Assembly: GCF_000374185.1 (NCBI RefSeq)
Contig: NZ_KB910518.1
Coordinates: 862,546-926,545 of the forward strand
Length of the DNA: 64,000 nucleotides
Direction: 5' to 3'
From: Paenibacillus sp. HW567
Lineage (GTDB): Bacteria > Bacillota > Bacilli > Paenibacillales > Paenibacillaceae
Shown: positions 27,701 to 36,952 of the stretch, piece after piece
How positions within the stretch are numbered: the first letter of the stretch is position 1
Layout of the letters: each line of letters begins with the position of its first letter
Translations under genes and position numbers: made by a program
The notes under the pieces: model-generated
Database searches by the model: none
What the model saw: the letters and a program-made list of their open reading frames with translations, nothing else
What the model was told of the DNA's origin: nothing

Positions 27701-28263
27701 TGCTGAAATCCTCGGAGAAGTCAATCTTCTGGGGTGATCCTTATCTGGAAACGGAATCCGGCGGCAAACTGTATTTGGCGGATCTGTCCCTCGATACAGA
27801 AAATACCGACCCGGGCAACGGAGTTGGCGTCGATTATTATGGCGGACCAGTCAAAATTGCCATGAAGCCCTTCGACAGAGCCATTCCGGCCAACCCGCTC
27901 GACATGGGGCGCGAAGGGATCATCCGCGTGGACCTGGCCGGTATCCGGGCCACCCGTCTGGTAGCTTCAATCGGCAGCGATTATCCGCTTGGCGACGAGA
28001 CGCACAGGCGCAAAATGCTGAGTGCGCGCAGCACCGGCAAGACGGCACGGTTTGTGACGCTGATCGAGCCTTACGAGAAGCAGCCGATGGTTGCATCTGT
28101 TATGGCCCGTTCAGCCGATGAGATTCAGGTTAAACTCGCCGATGGCAGAGTACAGACCATCAAGGTGGAGAATTTTGAAGTCAGTGATGCCGGGACGGTT
28201 GTGGAAGTCGCGGAGACCGACATGAGCGGGAAACCGCTGCGGGAGGAAGCTTGCGGATGCTGA
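24760..28263 (+). CDS. Large heparinase II/III-like polysaccharide lyase, cytoplasmic
   Basis: About 1167 residues with no signal peptide or membrane segment. ATG 24760 (after GAAGAGGTG) is preferred over an in-frame TTG at 24745. The N-terminal ~290 residues look like beta-sandwich modules. A helical toroid region follows (about 300-600), including NWTIGEMIGALYCS. Next is the heparinase II/III C-terminal beta domain with HGGAHGHYDRLSL (His668-Tyr675) and SITHNMVVVDRKQQ, both typical of the fold in PL12, PL15, PL17 and PL21-type enzymes. These cut uronic-acid polysaccharides by beta-elimination. The family within this fold cannot be fixed by eye. The missing signal suggests it acts on imported oligosaccharides. 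Confidence 0.8.
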   Translation: MSDILTMINLQQWEHIQADPTGEMSDELSELALHPGKPLTLQFPGVHLDNHWMAHGFSSRNDYSVDLRGWYALELKAELPLPEVLEVKAEIGLLRNKGPLPEEVEYAVARCLVAAAENGMSRIVLPLEQFDDKKALSGTWKFVRSVRLSIDWKESGSKEPVHIHQIRFARRPAVYAHTPVRSKSVPAGGTALYEVLLHNCTGEVLPVVFSQEKYGWETMTVRVEPEEYVLKPWETKEISVRVEVSGRVAPGGHEVQKLMVVPGGRGGQAEQLTLTTLRELPHPYIKHTPDGWDEVRQKIKEQGWAQELLHRYERRADQWVLPELGGGVFLFHSHHANEAENAAIVWKLTGRTELAEKAAAFLRETVHPHRGYPSTLQACHQELVHEGEYFKHAAVVYDLLADSGLLTEEDHLNIESSFRLFMDLIDWALSVGGISNWTIGEMIGALYCSQALQDLERMNRFLFGTGGFTDHLSKGTLDDGWWFECSVGYNLMSAGLFTEVAYSCRPWGMNLADLWVPAQYHDQITPGSKPDIDGLCLDIWGPTTCNYRSIPQLWDSLLPFADYRGVLFGINDSAESKLPGISERGYLDGRYDLAYYLYRKPEYADVLLTCGLDERDLLYAVADLAPSGSQMYLTSAYADNSGVAVLRSKTAGREPAEQLQAVVKYGTHGGAHGHYDRLSLLSIMRYGRSFYNPENIWYSYHTFMYKFYVQTSITHNMVVVDRKQQDPAEGRRTLFHSGSLFQACAVENTARWSYPPYGGWRVGGDTTFAERTWNEGRYMPIPDPEPEYSKRTGFTEPVLGRRLTIVTDDYVVLFDYVAGEREHEYDNLFHCKGLISLEGEEKRLNRRTGQFDPDPLGGAQLITDCEWYDMKGPVKAHFEMGFGPGYDNRSNRTEHNEDGPLSIDHYTLWPTHPEMIVGNDPEMHKVDKRLHYEVRGDGQLLASGQFGAWILGRDDLDLPLEGIGTLELRVRIGEGVGDNGLLKSSEKSIFWGDPYLETESGGKLYLADLSLDTENTDPGNGVGVDYYGGPVKIAMKPFDRAIPANPLDMGREGIIRVDLAGIRATRLVASIGSDYPLGDETHRRKMLSARSTGKTARFVTLIEPYEKQPMVASVMARSADEIQVKLADGRVQTIKVENFEVSDAGTVVEVAETDMSGKPLREEACGC

Positions 28264-28484
28264 ATGCAATATCGTCTGGATGGATGCCGCTGGAAGAAGG
28301 CGAAACCCGGCTGTACTATGAACTTTTTGATGCGCGGGACGCAGGCCGGGCTGCGTAGGCAACGCTCGTTAACATTCACGCCCATTCAGTGGACTGCCGG
28401 ATGCGGGAGCCGCAAATCGGATATTTCGCCAAGCGGTATCCGGTCCTTTTCGGATCATTTCTATTTACGGATATCTCACAATGA
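28257..28484 (+). pseudogene. Possible decayed small reading frame between the two lyase genes
   Basis: An ATG at 28257 overlaps the preceding stop and has GGGAGGAAG nine bases upstream, an excellent coupled start. The frame reads 33 codons to a TAG at 28356, then stays open to TGA at 28482 with protein-like text (LVNIHAHSVDCRMREP, GYFAKRYPVLFGSFLF). From about 28475 the coherent text seems to shift into the overlapping frame (ISHNEELGKHL). A nonsense mutation plus frameshift in an old gene would explain this. I do not recognise the protein. The remainder of the 341-bp gap, to 28604, shows nothing beyond the ribosome binding site of the next gene. Confidence 0.3.
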
Positions 28485-28604
28485 GGAACTGGGAAAACAT
28501 CTGGCTGCCGTAACCAGTGACCAGGGAGACGGATGAAGAGGAATTATAGGCAGATGAGGATTGTTTCAGCAGTGAAGACACTTATGGATTAACGGGGTGA
28601 TAAG

Positions 28605-31600
28605 ATGACAGATGTTTCAAGTGATTGGCTTAAGCTTCAGGCGCTTGTTCAAAAAGCCGAAGATCTGCTGGAGACACAAGGAGACTTCTATACGGACGGT
28701 GCCAAGCTGGCGCTGAAGGATATGGTCAATCAAGCCAAGCTGGCGCTGAAGGGCGGGGGGGAGCCGCCTTTTACCCGAAACCGTGAGTTTCATAACCCGC
28801 GAGCGGAAGAAGCGATTTTGTTCGCGACCCGGAGGTATACGATGGTCCCGCCTTTTACTGAAGAAGGCACAGTATACAGCCATTACGGACTGGAGCCTGC
28901 GCTGGAGTGGTTCGAGAAGCAGAATGTAATGTCGGAGGGCGCCGCGCAGCTTCCCGGGAAGGCCGCTTTTGTTCTGGAGAAAGCCCGGAATGTCCTTGAT
29001 CAGGCTGGAACGGGCCATGAAGTCGGGGAATACAGCGAGGAAGCAAAAGGAGCATTAAGCTGCTCAATGGACACATTGAAAAACGAACTGGTGCGCTTCA
29101 ACGCCGAAGACGGCGGGGAGGAGTTGGGGCGAAGAATCGTTGACGTCTTCAACCGGCTGCGGGAGTTTCGCCATTCCAGACGGCTGCGGACCGATATTGA
29201 GCCGGACTCCTCCCTGTATCTAATGAAGGAAGGATTACAGGAGCTCCGGTCATCTATCGAATCTTCAGCGCTCATTCGCGGCCAGTTTGAGCATATTTCG
29301 CAGTTGGCTGCCATCTATAATCTGGAGGATTTGAAGCAGGCGTTCTCCTGGATTATGGAAGGGGAAGCGGGTTATGACGCGCTGAACCGGCATTTTTATT
29401 TATGGAGCTCGACGGATAAAATTGTGAATTTCAAGGTGCCGGAAGGCGCGGCTACAGCGACGCTCTCCTTCATTTTGCCCGCTGAGGAGAACGAGCAGGA
29501 CGGTCTTGGACATGTGTGGATTGATGATGTGGAGATTCTCTCGGCCAGCGGCGGCAGCCTGGATATCGGTAACGGAGGATTCGATGAAGGGAACGGGCAG
29601 CCCCGCTGCTGGGAACGCCGGAGATTGAAGGGAGCGCCCGTTCTGAAATGGGAGGAGGAGTACCCCTTCTGCGGCGGCGGTTCCCGAAGCCCCGAGGCAG
29701 TCAATCCGTCATCTCAGGTTGACGGGCGCAAGAAGCCGGATGGAATCAGCCGTTCGCTCTATATATGTAATCCCACTCCGGGTGATGAAGGAGCATGGGC
29801 CTACAGCAAAGAATTTGCGGTTAAGCCTGGTACGGGCTGCACGCTTACCTTTGCGGCCAAGCTTGACGGCAAGTTAAAGAAAGGCTTGAAGGCTCTAATC
29901 AATTATCGGGATGAGGCCGGCCGGCCAGCGGGGATGTTCGAATATCTCTTCAACCGGAAATCCTCCCTTCCCGGCGGCCGGTTTCAGCTCACCATGCAGT
30001 GTGACGCTATCAAATACGCCATGACAAGTGGCAGGGAATACGCAGAGAAGGTGAAGCTGGCCATTCTCTATATTCTGCATGACTTCTGTCAGGGGGCTGA
30101 ACACTGGCTGGTCACGAATCTTCGTCCGGAGGGAAACGACAGCTACGGAGCGGTACAGGGCGGAAGGCTGCTGTGTGCGGTTGCCGTCAGCTATTCGCTG
30201 ATCCGGACGGCTGATGTTTTCAGCACAGCCGAGAAGAAGCGCTTCTTCTCGCTGGCGGAGTACATGCTCCGGTACATGCTCGATTTGCGGGACCGGACCG
30301 AATGGACGCCTTATGAAGCGCAGCGGGGCTGCAGCAACTGGCAGACCGACATGTGCGCCGGTACGGGCATGCTGATGATGGCGCTTGAGGATTTCCCTAA
30401 CCGCCATACCTGGTTGAACAATGCGAACACCATTCTTAAGGCTCAATTGGAGCTGAATGTGAATCCGGACGGGTCATGGCCGGAATCCATCCGCTACCAT
30501 CATGCTGCCCTGGAACGGTTCGCAGGCTACGCCAAAGTGCTGGAGAATGTAACTGGTGAGAGCTGGTTCGAGACGACGCCGCTCGTCGGCATGTTCGGTT
30601 ACGGCGTTGATATGCAGACGCCGGGATACGAATATTTCGGCGGCCATATCGGCACCCCGCCTTTTGGCGATCACGCGCTGGGCGGGGGCGGAGAATTTGG
30701 CTATTTCGCCGGTTTCCTGCGGAATATCTCCAAGTATGACCGGGATTTGGCCGACCGGATGTACCATACTTGGGTTTTGGCCGGCCGCCCTTTCAAAAAG
30801 CTCTGGGGAGAAGGCATCATGCTGGAGAATATTGCAGCCGGTGTGGAGCATTATGTTCCCGCGAAGCCGCTTCTATTGGCATCGACTGATGCCTATCCGC
30901 ATGCCGGAATCTATATTTTCCGCAAAAAATTCGGCAGTCCGTCCCAGAGCTATTTCGCCATAATGTCCAGCCCGCAGCCGGTTGCTCACGGACATCTGGA
31001 TCAGGGAGCGTTTGTGCTGTACAAGAATTCGGTTCCCCTGGTTATGGATTCCGGCATAGAAGGATACTTTGACAGCAGCACCAGTTGGCATATCAGTTCC
31101 TATTCGCATGCCTGTCTGCAGTTCGCTACGAGACAGCAGGCCATTGTCCAGAATACCGGGGGCACGATCAATCTCTCCGCCGGAACCTATAGTCAGGAGC
31201 GGGGATGGGCAGACGTACCCAAGACCAGCCGGGTATTGGATGTCCGTCTTAGGGAAGAAACCGAGTCCATTGCTATCGAAATCGCCAACCCGGAAGGCCC
31301 AGGCCGGCATATCCGGCACGTAATTTATGTGAAAGAGCCGGATGTGTATATCATCCGCGATCATGTTGCGGATTTCGCGGGAAAGGTGCTGTTCAATCTG
31401 CCGGTTGCAGCCCGGCAATCCCGGGTTTATGACAATCGGGTCTATTCCCAGGGGGCTTACGGGGTCGATCTGGAGACGGTATTCCTGGGACCGCTTGAGT
31501 CGATAGCCTTGGATAAAGGGCGTTCGACACCATTTTATGAGAGGGATGGTTCCTTGGGCGAGCCCTGCATGATGGATTATGTGCGTGCTGTCGCCGATGC

Positions 31601-31787
31601 GCGGCACGGATTCCTGACCGTGCTACACCCTAAAGTGAAAGGAGAGGCCGGACTTACTGCCCGGCGTGAGGCGGATCAAACGGTATGCCTGACTACCGAT
31701 CATCACCAGATTCGAATCGCTGGACTGCTGGGCGGCGAAGGCGCTGATGTCCGGGTGGAGGTTGTACCGAAAGCCCGTTACTCCTAG
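28605..31787 (+). CDS. Second large heparinase II/III-like protein, cytoplasmic
   Basis: A 1060-residue protein with no signal peptide. The N-terminal ~240 residues are helical and charged. The segment from about 250 to 460 looks like carbohydrate-binding beta-sandwiches (GHVWIDDVEIL is typical of such modules). A helical toroid follows (about 460-740, including RGCSNWQTDMCAG and SWPESIRYHHAALERF). The heparinase-like beta domain contains AHGHLDQGAFVLY (His795, His797) and HISSYSHACLQF. The architecture matches polysaccharide lyases of the heparinase/alginate type but with low similarity to the protein at 24760, so the two are probably different activities rather than duplicates. GGGGTGATAAG precedes the ATG. 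Confidence 0.75.
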   Translation: MTDVSSDWLKLQALVQKAEDLLETQGDFYTDGAKLALKDMVNQAKLALKGGGEPPFTRNREFHNPRAEEAILFATRRYTMVPPFTEEGTVYSHYGLEPALEWFEKQNVMSEGAAQLPGKAAFVLEKARNVLDQAGTGHEVGEYSEEAKGALSCSMDTLKNELVRFNAEDGGEELGRRIVDVFNRLREFRHSRRLRTDIEPDSSLYLMKEGLQELRSSIESSALIRGQFEHISQLAAIYNLEDLKQAFSWIMEGEAGYDALNRHFYLWSSTDKIVNFKVPEGAATATLSFILPAEENEQDGLGHVWIDDVEILSASGGSLDIGNGGFDEGNGQPRCWERRRLKGAPVLKWEEEYPFCGGGSRSPEAVNPSSQVDGRKKPDGISRSLYICNPTPGDEGAWAYSKEFAVKPGTGCTLTFAAKLDGKLKKGLKALINYRDEAGRPAGMFEYLFNRKSSLPGGRFQLTMQCDAIKYAMTSGREYAEKVKLAILYILHDFCQGAEHWLVTNLRPEGNDSYGAVQGGRLLCAVAVSYSLIRTADVFSTAEKKRFFSLAEYMLRYMLDLRDRTEWTPYEAQRGCSNWQTDMCAGTGMLMMALEDFPNRHTWLNNANTILKAQLELNVNPDGSWPESIRYHHAALERFAGYAKVLENVTGESWFETTPLVGMFGYGVDMQTPGYEYFGGHIGTPPFGDHALGGGGEFGYFAGFLRNISKYDRDLADRMYHTWVLAGRPFKKLWGEGIMLENIAAGVEHYVPAKPLLLASTDAYPHAGIYIFRKKFGSPSQSYFAIMSSPQPVAHGHLDQGAFVLYKNSVPLVMDSGIEGYFDSSTSWHISSYSHACLQFATRQQAIVQNTGGTINLSAGTYSQERGWADVPKTSRVLDVRLREETESIAIEIANPEGPGRHIRHVIYVKEPDVYIIRDHVADFAGKVLFNLPVAARQSRVYDNRVYSQGAYGVDLETVFLGPLESIALDKGRSTPFYERDGSLGEPCMMDYVRAVADARHGFLTVLHPKVKGEAGLTARREADQTVCLTTDHHQIRIAGLLGGEGADVRVEVVPKARYS

Positions 31788-31974
31788 TTCAAACAAAACC
31801 TTGCACCTTAATTTTGGTTACTTCCATCATGTAAATGGTCTTATGATTAGCGGGTGAAAGGGGGGATGTAAGTTCGCTGATCTGTGATTACGCTGCTTGT
31901 CGAAGGATGCTCTTGATTCGATTGTGTGCATTCCGGAATAGGGCTTGTTTTTCGAAATGTAGAGGAGGTACCAG

Positions 31975-34900
31975 ATGAGTACTTATGACAAAAATCATTC
32001 AAGTCAGCTCTTGCGTAAGCTGTTCACTGTGTTTATCTCGGCGGTTCTGTTGGTGCCAATGCTTACGCCGGCCACTGCTGTTTATGCTGAAGCTGCGGGC
32101 ACAAGTTCATCCCCGGAGGATTATGAAGTGCAGATTCAAGAGATTATTTCTGAAAACGGATTCATTCATCCCGGTGTCGGGCTGACCAAGGAAATTCTGG
32201 AGAATGTCCGGACTCAGGTAAAGGTGAAACAAGATCCATGGTATTCCTATTACCTGGAGATGATTGCTTCCCCGTCGGCTTCATTGAGCGCTAGCATTAG
32301 CAACCGCAGCGCTGCGGACCCCACAAAACCGGCTGTCACCCGTTTTGACAGCAGATCTACCAATGACAAGATGGGCAGCGATGCCAAAATTGCGTATACC
32401 CAGGCGATCCTGTATGTAATTACAGGGAAAGTGGAGTACCGCGAGAAGGTGATGACCATACTCCGCCTGTGGGAGCAGATGGACCCCACAAAATATGCTT
32501 ATTTCAGCGATGCTCTTATTCATACAGGCCATACCACCAATCGCATGGCTACAGCCGCCGAAATTATGCGGTACAGCAGCACTCCGGCTTCAAGGCCGGA
32601 CCTGGCATGGACCGGGGACGATACAGTCAAGCTGACCAACAATCTGTTTCGTCCCATCGTGGATACCTTCCAATACAGCAATAACGGCTTTATGAACCAG
32701 AACAACTTTTCGATTGTAGGTTCCATGGCCGCTCAGATTTTCATGGATGACCGCGAAGGATACGATGACCGTGTGGAATGGTTCACGGTGAATGGAACGG
32801 CGGAGAATCAATTCAAAAACGGCTCCGTCAAGCAGCTCTACAGGGAGATTGATACCAATGCGGCTACCGGTGAGCCGTTAGACCGCCCTGTTGTTCAAGT
32901 AATCGAGATGGGCCGCGACCAGCCTCATTCCGCTGATGATATCATAACGGCATCTGTCATTTCACGCCTGATGATCGCCCAGAAGACCAAGGTGGACCCG
33001 CTCACAGGCCAACGTTCCAGTACGGGCAATGCGGTAGGACCTTACGAATTTTTGAATGACCGGATTTTGACCGCCGCTAACTATTTCTATCGGTATCAGC
33101 TAGGTTATGATACACCCTGGGTACCGATGGAATATACCGTTTCGCATAATACAGGGGCAGAACCCAAAGGGGTCTACTACAAGCTGTCGGAGATGGAAAG
33201 AGGCCGGCTGACGACCGCTTTTGGCTGGGATTTGTACTACTATTACACATACATCAAGGGGGAGAATGTTCAGAAGAAAGCACCGTACTTCTATGAAGCG
33301 TTCACCAAGCGGCTTCCGATGATCTCTTACTGGTGGAGAGGCTGGGCATATAATGCCTGGGACGGATATTTTGGGGCAGGCGATTCCTTCTGGCTCTACA
33401 TTCCGAAGGAGGCAGCGGCGGAGGGCAGCAAATATGTTCCCATAACTCAAGCGACCGGCTCCGGCGATCCGAACGCCAGCTTGGTGCAAATCGAACGCAG
33501 CTATACGGCTCTGGACAAGAAGAAGTCAACGACCAAACAAGATCCGGACGGTACCTCTTACATTAGCGTAACCGCCTCCAAATCGGGTAGCAGGCTTGTC
33601 CTGGTCAACATGGCCTATCCTGACCGCGCAAGCAGCAAAACTTTGCGTATCGGTCTGAAGTTCAGAAGTAGCGGACCGGCGACATTGCAGCTTGGCAAGG
33701 AAAAAACTTCGTCGCCGTATCACGAGTTGTATCTTCCTGATACGGGAGGCCAGTGGCGGTATATTACCTATGATATGGGGATCAATACGGTATCCTTTGG
33801 GCAAGTCGCTGATAATTACGGTCTGGTGTACATGAAGGTCATCGGGGATTCAAGCACTATTGTGGATATGGATCATCTGAATATTGCGGCCAACACACAG
33901 TTGTCACCGCCGCTCTTTAAGTCAGGTTATCGGAATGCGGACGCGGCAGCCTATCTAAACGGCACGATGGAATTGGACCTCTCGGCAACGGATTCCAGCA
34001 GCAGTGATACGATTCTATACAGCAGCGCCGACCTCCCTCCCGGCTCGTCCATTGACAGCGGCACAGGCATGTTCCGTTGGACTCCGGCACAAAAGGGGAC
34101 CTATTCCTTTATCGTTCAAGCCACGGACGGTACAACCTTATCTACCAAAAAGGTGACGGTCGTTGTAAAAGCTGACCGCCTTAGTGCAGTTCGGGCGGCC
34201 GGTGACTCTTATGATCGGAATAATCAATATGAAAGCGCGGCGCTCCACACCTATACGGCCGCATACAATAACGCCATAGCGAATTTGAATAGCGACAGCG
34301 GCAGCGTGGATCATTTGGGTTATTATAAAAACTATTTGCTCCCGCTAAAGAGCGCAGCGGAAGGTCTGCGGCTGTTGACACCCAGATTGGCTGACGGGAC
34401 GATGGATTATACTTCTCTGCTCGCTTCCTCCAGCTTCGGAAACTATGTCTCGCTGCTTACGGACAATAACAACAATACCTTCCCGCTTGAAAATCTGGCT
34501 GAGGACTCCGGCTTTACGTTTGACTTCGGGGCGGATTATAAAATTTCGGCAACTGCTTTTGCCGTCCAGGGCCGAATGAATTTCGTCGACCGGACAGCGG
34601 GATCAGTGGTGTACGGTTCCAATGACAAAATTAATTGGACGCGGCTGACTCCGCAGGAAACGGCCTTTATTCCCGGCCTGTCCAAAATCGACGTGGCCCC
34701 GGAACTCCAGAAAGAGCGTTACCGGTTCATTAAAATCAAAAAAATCAATCCCCAGCCGGATGTGCTGGGCGGGAACAACAATTCGCTATTTGAAGCATCG
34801 GAATTCCGCATCTATGGCCAGCGTTATGAAACAAAAAATATGCTCACTTCCGTAAAGCTTGATTCCAGCGATAAACTCAACGGCAGAATTACAACAGGCC

Positions 34901-36702
34901 AAACAGCACAAATCACATTCACGGCTAGGGAAGAAATCACTGATGTACAAGTCAAAATTCAAGGCACCGATACGGTGCTCACCCCGTCGGCAGACAACAA
35001 AACCATTACTGCGGCAGCAGCAATGGGGGCAAACGTGCCTGCAGGGGAGCTTCGCTTCACGATTGATTACAAGGGGAGTGACGGAACTGCTGCTGATACG
35101 GCTTATTTCACGACTGACGGCTCAAAGCTGTATCTGGTTCATCCGAAAGAGTTCCTGGGCGTCAACCTGCTGGCGACGGTTACAGCCTCGGATAAGCAGT
35201 GGGGCGAGGGCACTTTGACGAAAGAGCAGGTTGGTTATCTGCTGTTTGACGGCAGCACAGGCACCTACGGCGACCTGAACACGGATTCCGGCTCTTACTA
35301 CATTGTAGATTTCGGGGAAGGTTCTTCAATCAGGCTGGATCTGGCAGTCTCCTGGCCAAGGCAAGGGGTTGCCGGCAGAATGAACGGTCTGATCATTCAG
35401 GGCTCCAATGACAAGATCAACTGGACCAGCTTCAATAAACCGCTGACGGGTGCGGTTGATAATACCTGGAATTACATTGATGTCAACGATCCGGGGCAAT
35501 ACCGTTATATTCGGCTATACAACAGCTCATCCTGGGCGGGCAATCTTTCAGAGGTGGAGCTGTACGGTGAACATATTCCGTCGGAAGCAGCAACCGCCGA
35601 TATGGCCCGGAGAATAACCGCCATTGCGGCGCCGGCAGAGGGAGCGGCCACACTGGCATTGCCCGCGGTGCCGGAGCGTTATACGCTATCGGTGAAATCG
35701 GCGGAGCCTGCCGGTGTGATCGGCAGCGATGGCAGGATCACCCAGCCGGACAAGAATACGCTGGTTACTCTGATACTCGCACTGACGGATACGGTGACAG
35801 GCAAATCGGCGGAAACCCCGCCAATCAAGACCACAATCGTCGGGAAGAACGAAACGAAGCTTTCTTTTGCCAAGGCAACGGTTACTTCTTCCTCTGCCCA
35901 GTGGAGCAATCCGCCCGGCACAGGGATGTCCGGGGAAGAGATGGCGCGCATCGTGACAGATGGAAATCCGTGGACCTATGGCGACCTGCAGGATGCAAAT
36001 TCCTTTTATATGGTTGCTTTTGGCGAAAACAATGCGGTTTTGCTGAACAGAATCAAATTGTTCCCCAGATCAAACCGAACCGACAGATTGAACGGCATGG
36101 TTGTCCAGGGTTCTAATGACGCCATTCACTGGACCAATGTAACCCCGGCTGTTTCCGGGGTATCCAAAGCTGAATGGACTGATTTCAGAGCACATCAAAT
36201 GGATCAGACGCCTTACCGCTACTTCAAATTGACCGGCAGCGGCTGGTACGGCAACCTGGGTGAATTTGAATTCTATGGAGACTATATGACGCCAGGAGGC
36301 AGGTTAAGCGGACCGGAGGCTGTTGCTGATAACCGTGATTTTGATGTGAACTACAGCGTGATCAGTGTATCCGACAGCGTATATGCCAAATCCTTCACTG
36401 TCAATTACGACCCGGATATACTGGAATTTACGGGAGCAGCCTCTTTAGTTCCGGGAACAACCGTGACCGCTTCTGTCTACAACACAACGCAAATCAAGGT
36501 TATGTTCGATGACCCTGTACTTATCGGCGGCGGTGTCATGATTGCAGCGAAGCTTAGCTTTCGTCCATTGGCGATTCAGTCAGGCGGCACTTCGGTTACC
36601 GGCAACCTGTCATTGGCAGAGGTTAAGCTGCGTGATTCGCTGGGTACCGAGTTCGACGGTGATAAAGGATCAGCTTACAGCTTTGAAATCAGCAAGCTGT
36701 GA
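31975..36702 (+). CDS. Secreted multi-domain alginate-lyase-like protein with discoidin and cohesin-like modules
   Basis: A 1575-residue secreted protein, start set by AGAGGAGGT. A signal peptide ends near residue 40 (VYAEA). Residues ~60-430 resemble the alginate_lyase (PF05426) helical fold: FIHPGVGLTKEIL opening, GHTTNRMATAAEI, QNNFSIVGSMAAQ. About 520-645 is a carbohydrate-binding-like beta domain. An Ig-like repeat (~650-730) and a helical linker (~735-800) follow. Three F5/8-type discoidin modules lie at about 808-952, 1062-1202 and 1296-1438; the last two are near copies (TYGDL, QGSND.I.WT). They are separated by Ig-like spacers. The final ~130 residues resemble a cohesin domain (SGPEAVADNRDFDVNYSV, VNYDPDILEF). 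No LPXTG or SLH anchor. It likely binds and cuts polymer outside the cell. Confidence 0.82.
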   Translation: MSTYDKNHSSQLLRKLFTVFISAVLLVPMLTPATAVYAEAAGTSSSPEDYEVQIQEIISENGFIHPGVGLTKEILENVRTQVKVKQDPWYSYYLEMIASPSASLSASISNRSAADPTKPAVTRFDSRSTNDKMGSDAKIAYTQAILYVITGKVEYREKVMTILRLWEQMDPTKYAYFSDALIHTGHTTNRMATAAEIMRYSSTPASRPDLAWTGDDTVKLTNNLFRPIVDTFQYSNNGFMNQNNFSIVGSMAAQIFMDDREGYDDRVEWFTVNGTAENQFKNGSVKQLYREIDTNAATGEPLDRPVVQVIEMGRDQPHSADDIITASVISRLMIAQKTKVDPLTGQRSSTGNAVGPYEFLNDRILTAANYFYRYQLGYDTPWVPMEYTVSHNTGAEPKGVYYKLSEMERGRLTTAFGWDLYYYYTYIKGENVQKKAPYFYEAFTKRLPMISYWWRGWAYNAWDGYFGAGDSFWLYIPKEAAAEGSKYVPITQATGSGDPNASLVQIERSYTALDKKKSTTKQDPDGTSYISVTASKSGSRLVLVNMAYPDRASSKTLRIGLKFRSSGPATLQLGKEKTSSPYHELYLPDTGGQWRYITYDMGINTVSFGQVADNYGLVYMKVIGDSSTIVDMDHLNIAANTQLSPPLFKSGYRNADAAAYLNGTMELDLSATDSSSSDTILYSSADLPPGSSIDSGTGMFRWTPAQKGTYSFIVQATDGTTLSTKKVTVVVKADRLSAVRAAGDSYDRNNQYESAALHTYTAAYNNAIANLNSDSGSVDHLGYYKNYLLPLKSAAEGLRLLTPRLADGTMDYTSLLASSSFGNYVSLLTDNNNNTFPLENLAEDSGFTFDFGADYKISATAFAVQGRMNFVDRTAGSVVYGSNDKINWTRLTPQETAFIPGLSKIDVAPELQKERYRFIKIKKINPQPDVLGGNNNSLFEASEFRIYGQRYETKNMLTSVKLDSSDKLNGRITTGQTAQITFTAREEITDVQVKIQGTDTVLTPSADNKTITAAAAMGANVPAGELRFTIDYKGSDGTAADTAYFTTDGSKLYLVHPKEFLGVNLLATVTASDKQWGEGTLTKEQVGYLLFDGSTGTYGDLNTDSGSYYIVDFGEGSSIRLDLAVSWPRQGVAGRMNGLIIQGSNDKINWTSFNKPLTGAVDNTWNYIDVNDPGQYRYIRLYNSSSWAGNLSEVELYGEHIPSEAATADMARRITAIAAPAEGAATLALPAVPERYTLSVKSAEPAGVIGSDGRITQPDKNTLVTLILALTDTVTGKSAETPPIKTTIVGKNETKLSFAKATVTSSSAQWSNPPGTGMSGEEMARIVTDGNPWTYGDLQDANSFYMVAFGENNAVLLNRIKLFPRSNRTDRLNGMVVQGSNDAIHWTNVTPAVSGVSKAEWTDFRAHQMDQTPYRYFKLTGSGWYGNLGEFEFYGDYMTPGGRLSGPEAVADNRDFDVNYSVISVSDSVYAKSFTVNYDPDILEFTGAASLVPGTTVTASVYNTTQIKVMFDDPVLIGGGVMIAAKLSFRPLAIQSGGTSVTGNLSLAEVKLRDSLGTEFDGDKGSAYSFEISKL

Positions 36703-36724
36703 CAGTGCTTCATTGATTGCCAGA

Positions 36725-36763
36725 AAGCCGGCCAGGCGTCTACCTTGGCCGGCTTGTCTTTTT
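36725..36763 (+). terminator. Rho-independent terminator after the lyase genes
   Basis: AAGCCGGCCA pairs perfectly with TGGCCGGCTT around an 11-base loop, followed by GTC and a T run. It ends the lyase unit. The remaining ~190 bp to the next gene hold TTGAAC-N19-TAAGGT just before the kinase gene, too weak to call a promoter. Confidence 0.9.
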
Positions 36764-36952
36764 GAGCGAGCCTCTCTATTTTTCCAAAGAAATATACATA
36801 ACCTCCTAAAGTTTGCAGCACCCTGACTTGGAATCCGGGTGGTATAGTCATATATCAGTTATAGATTCGATGATCCCGTATACTCCTCTTTATTTGATAA
36901 TTGAACATACATTTGCAGCTTGTGCTAAGGTAGTGGAAGGAGGGATACGACG

